DNA from: DAIDKA01 sp035487155
GTDB lineage: Bacteria; Pseudomonadota; Gammaproteobacteria; Steroidobacterales; Steroidobacteraceae
Length of the DNA: 64,000 nucleotides
NCBI GenBank assembly: GCA_035487155.1
Contig: DATHMK010000031.1
Coordinates: 1-64,000, forward strand
Direction of reading: 5' to 3'
Part shown: positions 6,872 through 16,749 of the stretch, in pieces
Layout of the letters: each line of letters begins with the position of its first letter
Numbering within the stretch: position 1 is the first letter of the stretch
Position numbers and translations under genes: made by a program
The notes under the pieces: model-generated
Database searches by the model: none
Told to the model about the DNA's origin: nothing
The model's input: only the letters and a program-made list of their open reading frames with translations

Positions 6872-8025
6872 CGCCGCTCGGTCCTGATGGCATCGACCAC
6901 CGACAGGCGCGCGGCACGGCGCGCGGGGAACCAACCGACCAGACAGCCGGTGACCACCATCAGCACCACACCGGTGACCAGCTGTGTCCCCGACAGCTCC
7001 AGGCCGCCGATCCGCTTCTGCCCCAGCCGAATGAGCTGCGCGGCTGCCAGCAGGCCCAGGCCGCCACCCGCGAGCAGCAATATGTTGGCCTCGGTCATCA
7101 CCAGCCACCAGATCCGCTTCGGTCCGAAGCCTATGGCTCTCAAGGTGCCAATTTCTCGGGTGCGCTCGCGGAAGCTCTGCGTCAGGCTGTTGCCGGTCGC
7201 CAGCAGCATGGTCAGGAAGACCACTCCGAGAATCAGGTACGCGATGAGACTGACGTTGCCGACGCGCCGGTAGTAATCGCGCTCAGTACCATCCTGAGTG
7301 CCCGACAGGGTCTCGGCGCCCGAGTTCATGTACAGCTGATCCACCGAGTGCGCGAACCGGGACGGATCCACGCCGTCCTTCAGGATTGCAACCAGGAAGT
7401 CGATGGTGCCACGGTCGGTAGCCCGGCTCTCGTCCAGATAGGTGTAGTGATAATAGAACTGGGTATGGCCCTCGGCCGGGTCGCGGTAATGCCATATGCC
7501 GCGGATTGTGAAATAAAAGACGTGCGTGCCGTCCAGCTTGGTAATGCCGGGCATCGTGATGGGCACGATGTCGCCAAGCTTCCAGCCGTACTTCTGCGCC
7601 ATGAACTCATTCACCAGCGCGCCGCGACGGTCCGCGAAATAGTCGCGCACCTGCTGCACGTTCCAGATGAACCTGCCGGTTGTGTCCGGCGCCTGGGGGA
7701 AGTCTTCGTTCATGGCCAGGGGGCCCAGCCAGTTCTTCGGATCCTGGTAGTACCCGCCGCGCCCCACCGCAAAATCCACCTGGCCCTGTCTGAGCCCGGG
7801 AATCCGGCGGATCTGATCCAGGTAGTACATCGGAAGCGTATTGGTGTACTTCGGATAGATGAAGATGCGCACATTGTCGGAGTACTTGTATCCGCCCCGG
7901 AAGAATGCGCCGACCGCAGACAGTGACCCGAACAGCATGAAGGCGCTGACGATGGTCACCGCCAGAAACACCAGCCGCGTCTTGTCCCGAACGAGGTTCG
8001 CCAGGACGAATCCCAGAAATTTCAC
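6868..8025 (-). CDS. ABC transporter permease, MacB/FtsX type (first of pair)
   Basis: About 385 residues with the same plan: N-terminal helix (LVFLAVTIVSAFMLFGSLSA), a large periplasmic domain rich in aromatic residues, then helices around VSLIAYLILGVVFLTMLLAT and the REIGTLRAIGFGPKRIWWL motif. The end FPARRAARLSVVDAIR is the standard MacB/FtsX C-terminus. The GTG at 8025 is preferred: it sits just after a GGAGAGGGGG tract and starts VKFLGFVLANLVRDK, the usual form. The frame upstream to 8106 has no family similarity. It is paired with the downstream permease by a four-base overlap. Confidence 0.86.
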   Translation of the reverse strand: MKFLGFVLANLVRDKTRLVFLAVTIVSAFMLFGSLSAVGAFFRGGYKYSDNVRIFIYPKYTNTLPMYYLDQIRRIPGLRQGQVDFAVGRGGYYQDPKNWLGPLAMNEDFPQAPDTTGRFIWNVQQVRDYFADRRGALVNEFMAQKYGWKLGDIVPITMPGITKLDGTHVFYFTIRGIWHYRDPAEGHTQFYYHYTYLDESRATDRGTIDFLVAILKDGVDPSRFAHSVDQLYMNSGAETLSGTQDGTERDYYRRVGNVSLIAYLILGVVFLTMLLATGNSLTQSFRERTREIGTLRAIGFGPKRIWWLVMTEANILLLAGGGLGLLAAAQLIRLGQKRIGGLELSGTQLVTGVVLMVVTGCLVGWFPARRAARLSVVDAIRTERR

Positions 8026-8179
8026 TGAGCCCCCTCTCCTGCGCCAACGTCCCGCGCGCTCCGAGCGCACCGTATTTCCTGCTCCCAGACTTAGGATAGC
8101 GCCCAAGGCTTAAAGTTGCAGATTCTGCGGCGTTGCCTCCGCGGCCGCAGGATGACCCTCGCGCCCATCACAAGAAATC

Positions 8180-8208
8180 ACTATAGGTCAATGATTTAAA
8201 AGCGGAAA
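8180..8208 (-). promoter_or_regulatory. Possible promoter upstream of the permease pair
   Basis: On the minus strand TATAGT (8180-8185) is preceded after 17 bases by TTTCCG (8203-8208). The -10 is good and the -35 poor. It lies in an AT-rich patch of the 230-bp gap between the OPT gene and the permeases, about 155 bases upstream of the GTG at 8025. Confidence 0.3.
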
Positions 8209-8255
8209 TACAAGTCCATTTTGCACCCCGGAGCGCCCCGGGTCTGAGGCCCGCC

Positions 8256-10253
8256 TCAAATGAGTACGTTGATGATGGCGTTGCCGATGCCGAGCAGTGC
8301 GGAACCGGATATGAGTCCGGCGCAGATCGATTCGCAGCCCTCCTTCCAGATGGCATGGCCGCGGGTGCCCGGGCTGGAATGGCGCCGAGCTTGGAACCAG
8401 AACAGCATCGCGCCAACCCACATCGGCAAGGTGTATTCAGGCGGCAGCACTACGCCGAGTCCGATAGAAACCGCCGACAGCGGCAGTCGCCCCTTGGAGG
8501 CGATATTGGTGATCTCGATCGCGGCCGCACAAATCGCGGCGACGATCATCGACACCACTGCCGACAGCGGTAGGCTGCCAATGCCCCTGGCGATGAGTTC
8601 CGCCACGCCCTGCCACTGTACCGCGGCGGGCATCGCAAACTTGTCGGAGACGATGGTAGCCGCCGAGCGCACGCCCGCCTGTCCGGGCGGCAGGAACAGC
8701 AGGAAGTACAGCGGCACGCATACCAGTGCGCCGGAAAGAACGCCGATCACATGTCCGATGGCCTGTTGCCGCGGCTTCGCCCCAAGCATGTAACCAGGCT
8801 TGATGTCCGACAGGAGGTTGGCGGCGTTGGCGGAAATTTCCGCCGTCATCCCCGCTGGGATCAGATTGCTGGCCGGATTGGTGCGATCGATCGCACCCAT
8901 CGTGAACTGGGTGATCTTGGCCAGGGCGCCGGTCGGCGTCCATGAGGTGAGCGCCATCGAATTGGCGCAGATAACCGTCAGCACCAGGATCAATGGCAGC
9001 GAGATGAAGGCCAGCAACCACGGCACGCCGAAGAAAAAGTGCGTAATGCTGCCACCCAGAACGCAGAATATCGGCACCCCGACATAGGAGACGCCCAGTG
9101 GCAGTTCTATGAAACGCAGCGGATCGTTGGCCGCATCGACGGGCGAATGAGCGGTGCGGGGGCCGCCGCGCAGCGACTTGAACGCCGTGGTAAAGATCTC
9201 AGGCCGTCCCAGCAAACTGACCAGCGAGCCCACCACCATCATGGTCACGCCCCACCACAGCGACCACTGATTGACGATCTCGACGCGGGAGATCGGGACC
9301 AGGGCACCCCCTGGACCGAGGCGTCGTACGATTTCCCCGTGTGTGATCATGATGGGAGCAAGGACTGCAAAGTTGACGAATGCCCCGAGCAGACAGCTGG
9401 TCGCGACGCGCACACCGATCAGGCCGCCGACGCCGAGCATCGCGGCATCGAGCGTAAGACGCAGTCCGAGCTGGCGCACATCGGTCCCCAGAATCCTTGG
9501 GATCGCTAAATTGAACCGGGTCGCCGCAGCGTAGTAGTAGGTGTCGAGCTGGTCATGGAACGTCCAGGGTTCCTTCAGTCCGGCCCAGCGATCCATCCTC
9601 AGCAACCTGAACTGAAGCAATTTCATCCAGCCATCGCTGATCAAGATCTGATACACACCAGCGCCCAGTGCCGTAACGCCCAGCAGTCGCGCCCTGAACA
9701 GCCCGACGGCGGCGGCGCCTGTGTACAGCGCATCGAGCACCACGCCGCAGGCGCGGCCCTCCGGAAACGGCAGCTGGTCCTGATTGATGAAGCGGCGCTT
9801 CAGTGGAAACGCAACCAGCACGCCGAGTACCGCGACCGTGACCATCCATGCCAGCATCTGCCACCACGGAATGATGCGCCCGGTCACCATCATGTACGCC
9901 GAAAGACTCGACACCAGCGGGGCGGTCATGTAGCCCGCCGCGGTCGCAATCGACTGCGTGCAGTTGTTCTCAAGGATTGTGAGGTCTCGTCCCAATCCGG
10001 CGGCGTACAGCATGCGATAGATCGCAAAAGACAGGATGACCGACGTCAGCCCCACACCAATGACAATGCCGGCCTTGGCGCCTATGTACAAAGCCGTGGC
10101 GGCCAGTACACCGCCAAGCAGGAATCCGGTCACGCCGGACCGTATCGTCAGCTGCGGGACATTGCCGCGATACACGTTCTTGAACCACCAGGCATCCTTC
10201 TCGCCACGTGTCCAGGTGCGAACCTGATCCTCGCTCAATTGTTGGATTGCCAT
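8256..10253 (-). CDS. OPT/YSL-family oligopeptide transporter
   Basis: This 665-residue inner-membrane protein has about 15 hydrophobic segments. The N-terminal region reads PQLTIRSGVTGFLLGGVLAATALYIGAKAG, and ILENNCTQSIATAAGYM marks the conserved 'NN..QS.A.AAG' block of OPT proteins. LPFPEGRACGVVLDALY matches the family 'PFPEG.A' motif. Family members take up short peptides, glutathione or metal chelates using the proton gradient. The length is usual for the bacterial branch. It is transcribed alone, divergent from the SnoaL-like gene, and substrate cannot be inferred from neighbours. Confidence 0.92.
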   Translation of the reverse strand: MAIQQLSEDQVRTWTRGEKDAWWFKNVYRGNVPQLTIRSGVTGFLLGGVLAATALYIGAKAGIVIGVGLTSVILSFAIYRMLYAAGLGRDLTILENNCTQSIATAAGYMTAPLVSSLSAYMMVTGRIIPWWQMLAWMVTVAVLGVLVAFPLKRRFINQDQLPFPEGRACGVVLDALYTGAAAVGLFRARLLGVTALGAGVYQILISDGWMKLLQFRLLRMDRWAGLKEPWTFHDQLDTYYYAAATRFNLAIPRILGTDVRQLGLRLTLDAAMLGVGGLIGVRVATSCLLGAFVNFAVLAPIMITHGEIVRRLGPGGALVPISRVEIVNQWSLWWGVTMMVVGSLVSLLGRPEIFTTAFKSLRGGPRTAHSPVDAANDPLRFIELPLGVSYVGVPIFCVLGGSITHFFFGVPWLLAFISLPLILVLTVICANSMALTSWTPTGALAKITQFTMGAIDRTNPASNLIPAGMTAEISANAANLLSDIKPGYMLGAKPRQQAIGHVIGVLSGALVCVPLYFLLFLPPGQAGVRSAATIVSDKFAMPAAVQWQGVAELIARGIGSLPLSAVVSMIVAAICAAAIEITNIASKGRLPLSAVSIGLGVVLPPEYTLPMWVGAMLFWFQARRHSSPGTRGHAIWKEGCESICAGLISGSALLGIGNAIINVLI

Positions 10254-10425
10254 GCCCCGCTACCCTCACATCGCAAACGGCCGCCGTGTGGATCCGCGCG
10301 CTCCCGAGCCGGCGGCCTGGGCCACAGCATAGCGCAGCTTTCGATGCCCCTTGTGCAACGGACGTCTTGCCGGCCAGCAGCGCCTGCCTGCACACTCCCT
10401 CAGGGCACAACCTGAGGAGTCCCCA

Positions 10426-11049
10426 ATGGATGGCACGCTGACACCTTCCGTATTGGCCGCCGCCGATGTTTCGGCCATTACCCAGCTGGTGCTCACGGAG
10501 CGAGAGAGCCGTGATCTTGGGCGATGGGAACGCCTGGGAGCCTGCTACCTGCCGGACTCCCATGTCGAGATCAGTTGGATGACCGGCACGGGAGCGCAGT
10601 TCGTGGCCGGCTCCATGGACATGGCCCGTCGCGGCGTCAAGGCGCGACATCGACTCGGGCCGGTCCTGGTGCGCTTGCACGGCGAGCGCGCGCTTGCCAG
10701 TCTTTCCTGCGTGATCGACATCCCCGGCGAAATCGACGATGTGGAGTTCTGCCTCTCCAGCCATGCCCGCCTTCTGTATCCGGTGGAGCGCCGTGACGCA
10801 GCGTGGGGCCTGATGGGCTTTTACGGCATTTACGTACGCGACGAGATCATCACGCGTATTCCGGGACAACGACTACCCATTCTGCCGCAGGACCTGCAGG
10901 GCTTTCGGCATTCCTACCGGATGCTGTCCTGGTTGCTGACGCGGCAAGGCGGCTACGTCGTAAACAACGATCTACCGGGAATTGACCGGCCGCAGGCGGC
11001 GCAGGCACTGGAGCAGAAGTTACTCGCATGGGCTGGAGTGGAGCCTTAG
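10426..11049 (+). CDS. SnoaL/NTF2-like small protein
   Basis: A 207-residue protein with the alpha-plus-beta pattern of the SnoaL-like/NTF2-like superfamily: an N-terminal helix (VSAITQLVLTERESRDLGRW), then strands with the characteristic LGACYLPDSHVEISWMTGTG, and a 'VIDIPGEIDDVEFCLSSHARLLY...GLMGFYGIYVRDEI' sheet region. Members include ring-hydroxylating dioxygenase small subunits, isomerases and dehydratases; no catalytic residues can be assigned. ATG 10426 follows TGAGGAGT closely. It precedes the alcohol dehydrogenase gene by 60 bases on the same strand, so the two may be co-transcribed. Confidence 0.7.
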   Translation: MDGTLTPSVLAAADVSAITQLVLTERESRDLGRWERLGACYLPDSHVEISWMTGTGAQFVAGSMDMARRGVKARHRLGPVLVRLHGERALASLSCVIDIPGEIDDVEFCLSSHARLLYPVERRDAAWGLMGFYGIYVRDEIITRIPGQRLPILPQDLQGFRHSYRMLSWLLTRQGGYVVNNDLPGIDRPQAAQALEQKLLAWAGVEP

Positions 11050-11109
11050 GTTCCGGCGCTGCCTGAACCGGGATAGACTGCGCCACTCGCCTGATTTGGA
11101 ACCTTGAAG

Positions 11110-13380
11110 ATGTTCAACACTGACACCACTGCCCGCCGCCACGCCCACCTGGCGCGCGTGGGTCGTTCGCTTGCGAGCACCCTCTGGGCCGCGCTGATCC
11201 TTGCCGCCTGCGGCAATCAGACCCCGGCGCCCGCGCCACCTGCGCCAGCGGCCGCCCCGGCCGCCCAGGTTGATTCGGGCCGTCTGCAGGACATTGCCAA
11301 GGAGCCCGGTGCCTGGTTGACGACGGGCCGGGACGCCGGCAACACGCACTACTCGCCGCTGGCGCAGATCGACCGTCAAACGGTCGCCCGGCTCGGCTTT
11401 GCGTGGCAGCTGAAAACCGGCACCAATCGCGGCATGGAAGCGACCCCGATCGTCGTCGACGGCGCCATGTTCACCTCCGGCGTCGCCGGCCGCGTGTATG
11501 CGATCGATGCCGCAACCGGCCACCTGCTGTGGCAGTTCGAGCCGCCGCTAAAACTCAAAAACGCCCGCGGCAGCTGCTGCGACATCGTCAATCGCGGGGT
11601 CGCGGTCTGGCAAGGCAAGGTCTACGTGGCCTCCTTCGAAGGCATCCTGTATGCGCTGGACGCGAAGGACGGCAAGGTAATCTGGCAGGTGGACACCTTC
11701 GTCGACAAGGGACGTGCTTACTCCATCACGGGCGCGCCACAGATCGCGCATCGGGTGGTCGTCATCGGCAACGGCGGGGCTGAGTTTGATTCGCGCGGAT
11801 ACGTATCTGCCTATGACCTGCAGACCGGTCAGCTCGTTTGGCGCTTCTACACCGTGCCCGGTGATCCAACCAAGCCTTATGAGAGCAAGGCATTGGCAAT
11901 GGCGGCCACGACCTGGGACCCCAAACGCGACGCCAGCGGCGGCGGTGGCGGCAACGCCTGGGATGGCATCGCCTACGATGCGAAAACGAACCTGGTGTTC
12001 TTCGGCACCGGTAACGGCGCTCCGTGGAACAGCGCGTACCGCAGCCCCGCGGGCGGCGACAATCTCTTTCTCGCCTCGATCATCGCCGTCAACGCCGACA
12101 CCGGGGAGTATGTTTGGCATTATCAGGAGTCACCGAGCGAGCGTTGGGACTACGACGCGACACCGCCCATTATGCTGGCGACTCTGAAGATCAATGGCGC
12201 GGACCAGGATGTCCTGATGCAGGCCTCGAAGAACGGTTTCTTCTATGTCCTGGCGCGCGCCAGCGGTCAGCTGTTGGCCGCCGACAAGTTCGTCGATGCG
12301 AACTGGGCCACGGGTGTCGACCTGCACACAGGCCGCCCGGCCGAGAACCCGGACAGCGACTACACCAAGGGCAAGCCCGTCATCGTGTTTCCATCGGGTG
12401 TGGGTGGCCACAATTTCAATCCGATGTCGCTTTCAGGGCGGACGGGCCTGGTTTATATCCCAACCGCACACAGTGGCGAGGCGCTGCTGGCGGCGCCGCG
12501 GACCCCCCACCTGCAGGAGCGCATGAATACCGGGGTACAGATCGCCTTCGCGACCCAGCTGCTCGCGCCGCCTAAGACCCTTCCTGCAGCCCTGAGGCCG
12601 GTGACGGCGCCGAGTTACCTCAAGAAGGTACCGAGCCTGGACATGCACGCCTCCTTGAAGGCCTGGGATCCCATCGCGCACAAAGTGGTCTGGGAGCACA
12701 AGTACCCAAGCTTCATGGATCATGGCGGTGTCCTCTCAAGCGCCGGCGGTATCGTCATCCAGGGCAGCATTGATGGCAAATTGCGGGTGTTCAACGATGA
12801 GACCGGTGCCGTCATCAAGGAGATAGACACGGGCACTCCGCTGATTGCCGCGCCGATGACCTATACCGTCAACGGCGTGCAGTACGTGGCCGTCCTCGCC
12901 GGCAGCGGCGGTGGCGGGTGGAACCTCTGGATGCCCGGCAATGTCGCGGCCACGCGCGGCAACGACAATCGGATATTGGCCTTCCGCCTCGATGGCGGCG
13001 CTACACCGATGCCGCCGGAATTAGCGCCCATCGCCGCGATGCCGGAACCGCCGGCCCAGGTGGGCACGCCCGCCGACATCGCCGCCGGCGGGAGCCTGTT
13101 CGCCCGCAATTGCGCCGGATGTCATGGCAATGCTGATCGGGCGCCGGTGCCTGACCTGCGCCGCTCCGGGTTCCTTCATGACAGCGCCGCATTCGCGTCG
13201 GTCGTGCGGGGTGGATTGCTTGAAAAGGCCGGCATGCCGAGCTGGGATGATCTTCTCACTGTCTCTCAGGTCGAGCAGATCCGTTCAAACCTGATATCCG
13301 TCGCACGTGACGCGTACGCCAACCAGAAGGCCGGAGTCTCGGCCGCGCCGGCGCCCGTATTGAAGGAAGGCCACCCGTAA
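11110..13380 (+). CDS. PQQ-dependent quinohaemoprotein alcohol dehydrogenase (lipoprotein)
   Basis: A 756-residue periplasmic enzyme oxidising alcohols with pyrroloquinoline quinone and passing electrons to a C-terminal haem. A lipobox LAAC at residues 31-34 predicts a lipid anchor, followed by an Ala/Pro linker. The eight-blade propeller starts near residue 70 (GNTHYSPLAQI) with repeated tryptophan-docking blades. Vicinal cysteines C156-C157 (GSCCD) are the family's redox disulfide beside PQQ. The cytochrome c domain carries CAGCH at 668-672 and a later methionine candidate in KAGMPSW. The fused c domain defines the quinohaemoprotein type. ATG 11110 is chosen over TTG 11104 because GGA lies at proper distance. 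PQQ synthesis genes are not in this window. Confidence 0.92.
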   Translation: MFNTDTTARRHAHLARVGRSLASTLWAALILAACGNQTPAPAPPAPAAAPAAQVDSGRLQDIAKEPGAWLTTGRDAGNTHYSPLAQIDRQTVARLGFAWQLKTGTNRGMEATPIVVDGAMFTSGVAGRVYAIDAATGHLLWQFEPPLKLKNARGSCCDIVNRGVAVWQGKVYVASFEGILYALDAKDGKVIWQVDTFVDKGRAYSITGAPQIAHRVVVIGNGGAEFDSRGYVSAYDLQTGQLVWRFYTVPGDPTKPYESKALAMAATTWDPKRDASGGGGGNAWDGIAYDAKTNLVFFGTGNGAPWNSAYRSPAGGDNLFLASIIAVNADTGEYVWHYQESPSERWDYDATPPIMLATLKINGADQDVLMQASKNGFFYVLARASGQLLAADKFVDANWATGVDLHTGRPAENPDSDYTKGKPVIVFPSGVGGHNFNPMSLSGRTGLVYIPTAHSGEALLAAPRTPHLQERMNTGVQIAFATQLLAPPKTLPAALRPVTAPSYLKKVPSLDMHASLKAWDPIAHKVVWEHKYPSFMDHGGVLSSAGGIVIQGSIDGKLRVFNDETGAVIKEIDTGTPLIAAPMTYTVNGVQYVAVLAGSGGGGWNLWMPGNVAATRGNDNRILAFRLDGGATPMPPELAPIAAMPEPPAQVGTPADIAAGGSLFARNCAGCHGNADRAPVPDLRRSGFLHDSAAFASVVRGGLLEKAGMPSWDDLLTVSQVEQIRSNLISVARDAYANQKAGVSAAPAPVLKEGHP

Positions 13381-13382
13381 GT

Positions 13383-15008
13383 TCACGACTCTGTCGTGAT
13401 TGCGACCTTGGCGATCTGCTGACCGATGGGGCTTCCCAGGCCAGTGCACGCATCCCACCCGGCCGAGGCTTCGAAGGCTCCGTTGTTTCCCTGGGTGATA
13501 TCGCGCAGCGCAGCAGGGTGGGCATAGAGCAAGGGATTCAGGTAGCCGGACGCACGGCCGTTGAGTGCGTTTGCCAGTGCAACGAGTCCCGCCCACAGCG
13601 GCGCCACGGCGCTCGTGCCACCAATGACCGTGTCGGTGCCATCGATACGCACGTCATAGCCCGTCTCTGGATCGGCATCGCCCGCGACGTCCGGGACGCC
13701 GCGTCCCGAGAGGGCACTACGGGCTCCAGCTGCCGTGGTCGCCGCGAGCCCTTGCTGCCAGCTCGGTACTGGAAAGAAGGCGCTTACCCCGCCGCCCCCG
13801 GCTCCACCGTCCGTGCTCGCATCATTCCAGACCACCTCACTCGCGATTTGGGTGCCGGCGGCGCGCAGGCTGGTACCACCGCAACCCAGTACGAAGGGAC
13901 TGGAGGCCGGAAAATCGACGTGCGCGGCGCTACCGCTGGCGCCGTCGCTCGACCCGCCATCGCCGGACGCGGCGCACACGGTAATACCGAGCGTCGCGGC
14001 GGCCTGGAACGCCTGATCCATCGCGGTCATCGCCTGCGAGGTCCATGAGGACTCCGGACCTCCCCAGCTGATCGAGATGACCGAGGGCTTGCGCACCGTA
14101 TCGTGCATGGCTGTCGTCACCGCATCAAGAAAGCCGGCATCGGTGTTGGGCGCGAAATACACCGCGATGCTCGCACCCGCGGCAACCGCGCCGACCACTT
14201 CGATATCGAGCATGACCTCTCCGTCTGGCCCATTGGCGTCGCCCGTGGGCTGATTTGCGCCATGGTCCACCGAAACGGCGGTCACCACCGGGGCCGCCAC
14301 CCCAAGGCCGGCAAAGTAAGTCTGAAGGTCCTGCGGGCGGAAACCACCACCGAGCTCGATGAGCGCCACACATTCGCCCTGCGCCGTTTGCTGCGGGAAG
14401 TCATACAGAGAGGCCAGCTGACCGGGCGAGTAGGAGACGGCTGAAGCCGACGCCTTCGCCGCGGATGACGGCTGAGCGGGCGGGGATCTTGCGCCGCTGC
14501 GACGCTTTGGCGCGGGCTTGCGGATCCGGAAATGCGCCAGCGCCTGGGGCCGATTGTCCAGACCAAGTACCGCTTCGATGATGGGTTCGAGCTCTTCGGG
14601 TATCTGAATCCCGCCCTCGCGGCCACGGTAGGTTCCATCCGGATATTCGTAGCGCTTGAGTTCGACGCTGAAGGCTTCAGTGAATTGCGCCACGGTCCCC
14701 GCCAGCACCACGGTCCGTCGCGCCGCATGCTCCTGCACGACGCTGAGCCCGTGCAAGTGCGCGAACGCCTTGACCGCGGCCAGATCCGCGCTACTCGCCC
14801 CATGCGCCGCGGCGAACGCCTCGCGCGACAGCGGGCCCTCCGATCGATCCGCACGAGTCAGGCGCGAGACCCGTTCGGCGAGCGCTTCCCGGGCCTGTGG
14901 CCGCACGATCACACTCACCTCGAGCCGCTCGTGTTGGTCGGCGGGCCCGATCGCGCGCGCATTGGGCAGCGCGCTTTTCTCGCTTCCTTTGAGTCGACGC
15001 GTCGCCAT
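13383..15008 (-). CDS. Sedolisin (kumamolisin-like serine-carboxyl peptidase, S53)
   Basis: An acid-acting endopeptidase made as a proenzyme. The pro-domain covers about residues 25-165 (VSVIVRPQAREALAERVSRL; IPEELEPIIEAVLGLDNR). The catalytic residues can be placed: Glu264 and Asp268 in DGEVMLDIEV, Asp350 in AASGDGG for the oxyanion hole, and Ser466 in GGTSAVAPLWAG. The Glu-Asp gap of 4, the Asp-Asp gap of 82 and the Asp-Ser gap of 116 agree with kumamolisin. The calcium-site segment DITQGNNG...GWDACTGLGSP closes the protein. There is no obvious signal peptide, unlike many secreted members. It converges on the alcohol dehydrogenase gene with two bases between stops. Confidence 0.95.
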   Translation of the reverse strand: MATRRLKGSEKSALPNARAIGPADQHERLEVSVIVRPQAREALAERVSRLTRADRSEGPLSREAFAAAHGASSADLAAVKAFAHLHGLSVVQEHAARRTVVLAGTVAQFTEAFSVELKRYEYPDGTYRGREGGIQIPEELEPIIEAVLGLDNRPQALAHFRIRKPAPKRRSGARSPPAQPSSAAKASASAVSYSPGQLASLYDFPQQTAQGECVALIELGGGFRPQDLQTYFAGLGVAAPVVTAVSVDHGANQPTGDANGPDGEVMLDIEVVGAVAAGASIAVYFAPNTDAGFLDAVTTAMHDTVRKPSVISISWGGPESSWTSQAMTAMDQAFQAAATLGITVCAASGDGGSSDGASGSAAHVDFPASSPFVLGCGGTSLRAAGTQIASEVVWNDASTDGGAGGGGVSAFFPVPSWQQGLAATTAAGARSALSGRGVPDVAGDADPETGYDVRIDGTDTVIGGTSAVAPLWAGLVALANALNGRASGYLNPLLYAHPAALRDITQGNNGAFEASAGWDACTGLGSPIGQQIAKVAITTES

Positions 15009-15186
15009 TGCCGGTGCCTCGCAATCCTAGAATGACAAGCGGAAGCCTACCCGATAGGACAGACCTAGCCCCTCGAAGGATAGCGGATTCGTGTCACCAT
15101 GACCCTTAACAAGCGCGGATAAGCTCACGATCAGGTGAGCGCAACGACGGCGATGGTTACGGTCGTGGTCGGCGAGCGCCGACGCC

Positions 15187-16719
15187 CTACGACAATCGAT
15201 AGTGCCCTATGAGCTCGGTGAGGCTCGTCGCCTGCTCGTTCAGGGCCGTGGCCGCCGCCGCCGCCTCTTCAACCAGCGCTGCGTTCTGCTGGGTCATTGA
15301 GTCCATGGCAATGACCGCGCTGTTCACCTGCTCGATGCCCAAGGCCTGCTCACGGCTCGAGTTCGCGATGTCTGCCATCACGTCTGTGACCTTCTTCACC
15401 CGCGTCACAATCTCGCCGAGCGCTTCGCCGGATTCATCCACGAGCCTGGTGCCCTCGTTCACCTTGCGCACCGAGTCCTGGATCAGCGCCTTGATCTCCT
15501 TGGCGGCCTTGGCACTGCGCGAGGCGAGATTGCGCACCTCGGAGGCCACCACCGCAAAGCTCTGACCCTGTTCGCCGGCCCGTGCCGCCTCCACCGCCGC
15601 ATTCAACGCCAATAGATTGGTCTGAAACGCGATCTCATCGATGACCCCGATGACTTCGACGATCTTATTGCTGGCGGTATTGATTTCGCCCATGGCCGCA
15701 ACCGCCGCGCCAACGACTCGGCCGCCACCTTCGGCCTTTTCACGCGCCGCCACTGCCAGCTGGTTGGCCTGCGCCGCATTGTCGGCGTTGTTCTTCACTA
15801 TCGCTGTCATCTCCTCCATCGTGGATGTGGTCTCCACCAGGCTGGAGGATTGCTCCTCAGTTCGGTTGCTCAGTGCCTGGTTGCCGCGTGAGATTTCCTC
15901 CGCTCCAAGCTGCACCGCGCGCGAGGTCGTCGCCAATGTGGCGACCACTTCCATCATGGCCTGAATCATCGAGTTTACCGAGGTGGCCAGGACTTTGAAG
16001 TCTCCCATCTTGGACTTCAAATCCATTCGCGAAGTGAGATCCCCGTCGACGGCGCGCCGCATCACTTGCATGGTCTCGGCAACGGTCCTTGAAACGCTGT
16101 CGATCAGCTCGTTGACGCTTTGCGCCAACAGATGCAGATTGCCGGTCTTGCCGTGCATCCCGATGCGCCGATCGCTCGCTCCGCCAAGTACCGCCTGGAT
16201 GACCTCCCTGGATTCGCGTACCGCATCATCCAAGGCCCGTGCCTCGTTGACCCGCAGAGTAACGTCGCGCCCGATTCCCACCAGACCGACCACCGTTCCA
16301 GCCGCATCTCGCAGCGGTATCTTGCTTGTCTCCAGGCGCACCAGATTGCCGGCCGGATGCCGGCATTCTTCCTCACGCGCCAACAGCGGCCTGCCGGAGC
16401 GGATCACCGCCTGTTCGTCTTCGTGATAAAGAGTCGCCAGCTCCTTGGGATGGAAGTCAAAGTCATTCTTGCCCAGCAGGTCACCCGGCGCCTGGGCGCC
16501 CATGATGCGCGCTACCGCGACATTGGCCAGAAGAAAGCGACCGTTGACGTCCTTGACGTAAATCAGGTCCGGAAGATTGTCGATGAGCGTTCGCAACATC
16601 GCCCCCTCGCTGGCGGTGGCAAGCTCCCGCGCCCGCCATTTGCGGGCGAACAGATATCCGACCACGGCGATCGCTGCCGCGATGACAATGCTCGATGCGT
16701 AAACCAGGTGTTCAGTCAT
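15187..16719 (-). CDS. Methyl-accepting chemotaxis protein with PAS sensor
   Basis: A 510-residue chemoreceptor. One membrane helix is visible at residues 8-26 (SSIVIAAAIAVVGYLFARK), then a PAS domain at about 40-165 (LRTLIDNLPDLIYVKDVNGRF to GIGRDVTLR). A linker with a HAMP-like 'VDGDLTSRMDLKSKMGDF' repeat follows, and then the long signalling coiled coil. The CheA/CheW-binding hairpin is EIAFQTNLLALNAAVEAARAGEQ. With no periplasmic domain, the input is probably cytoplasmic, such as redox state or a small ligand bound by PAS. No che genes are adjacent. It may regulate taxis or a surface behaviour. Confidence 0.94.
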   Translation of the reverse strand: MTEHLVYASSIVIAAAIAVVGYLFARKWRARELATASEGAMLRTLIDNLPDLIYVKDVNGRFLLANVAVARIMGAQAPGDLLGKNDFDFHPKELATLYHEDEQAVIRSGRPLLAREEECRHPAGNLVRLETSKIPLRDAAGTVVGLVGIGRDVTLRVNEARALDDAVRESREVIQAVLGGASDRRIGMHGKTGNLHLLAQSVNELIDSVSRTVAETMQVMRRAVDGDLTSRMDLKSKMGDFKVLATSVNSMIQAMMEVVATLATTSRAVQLGAEEISRGNQALSNRTEEQSSSLVETTSTMEEMTAIVKNNADNAAQANQLAVAAREKAEGGGRVVGAAVAAMGEINTASNKIVEVIGVIDEIAFQTNLLALNAAVEAARAGEQGQSFAVVASEVRNLASRSAKAAKEIKALIQDSVRKVNEGTRLVDESGEALGEIVTRVKKVTDVMADIANSSREQALGIEQVNSAVIAMDSMTQQNAALVEEAAAAATALNEQATSLTELIGHYRLS

Positions 16720-16749
16720 GAAGCATCCTTCGGCCCTTGCGCAGGTTTA

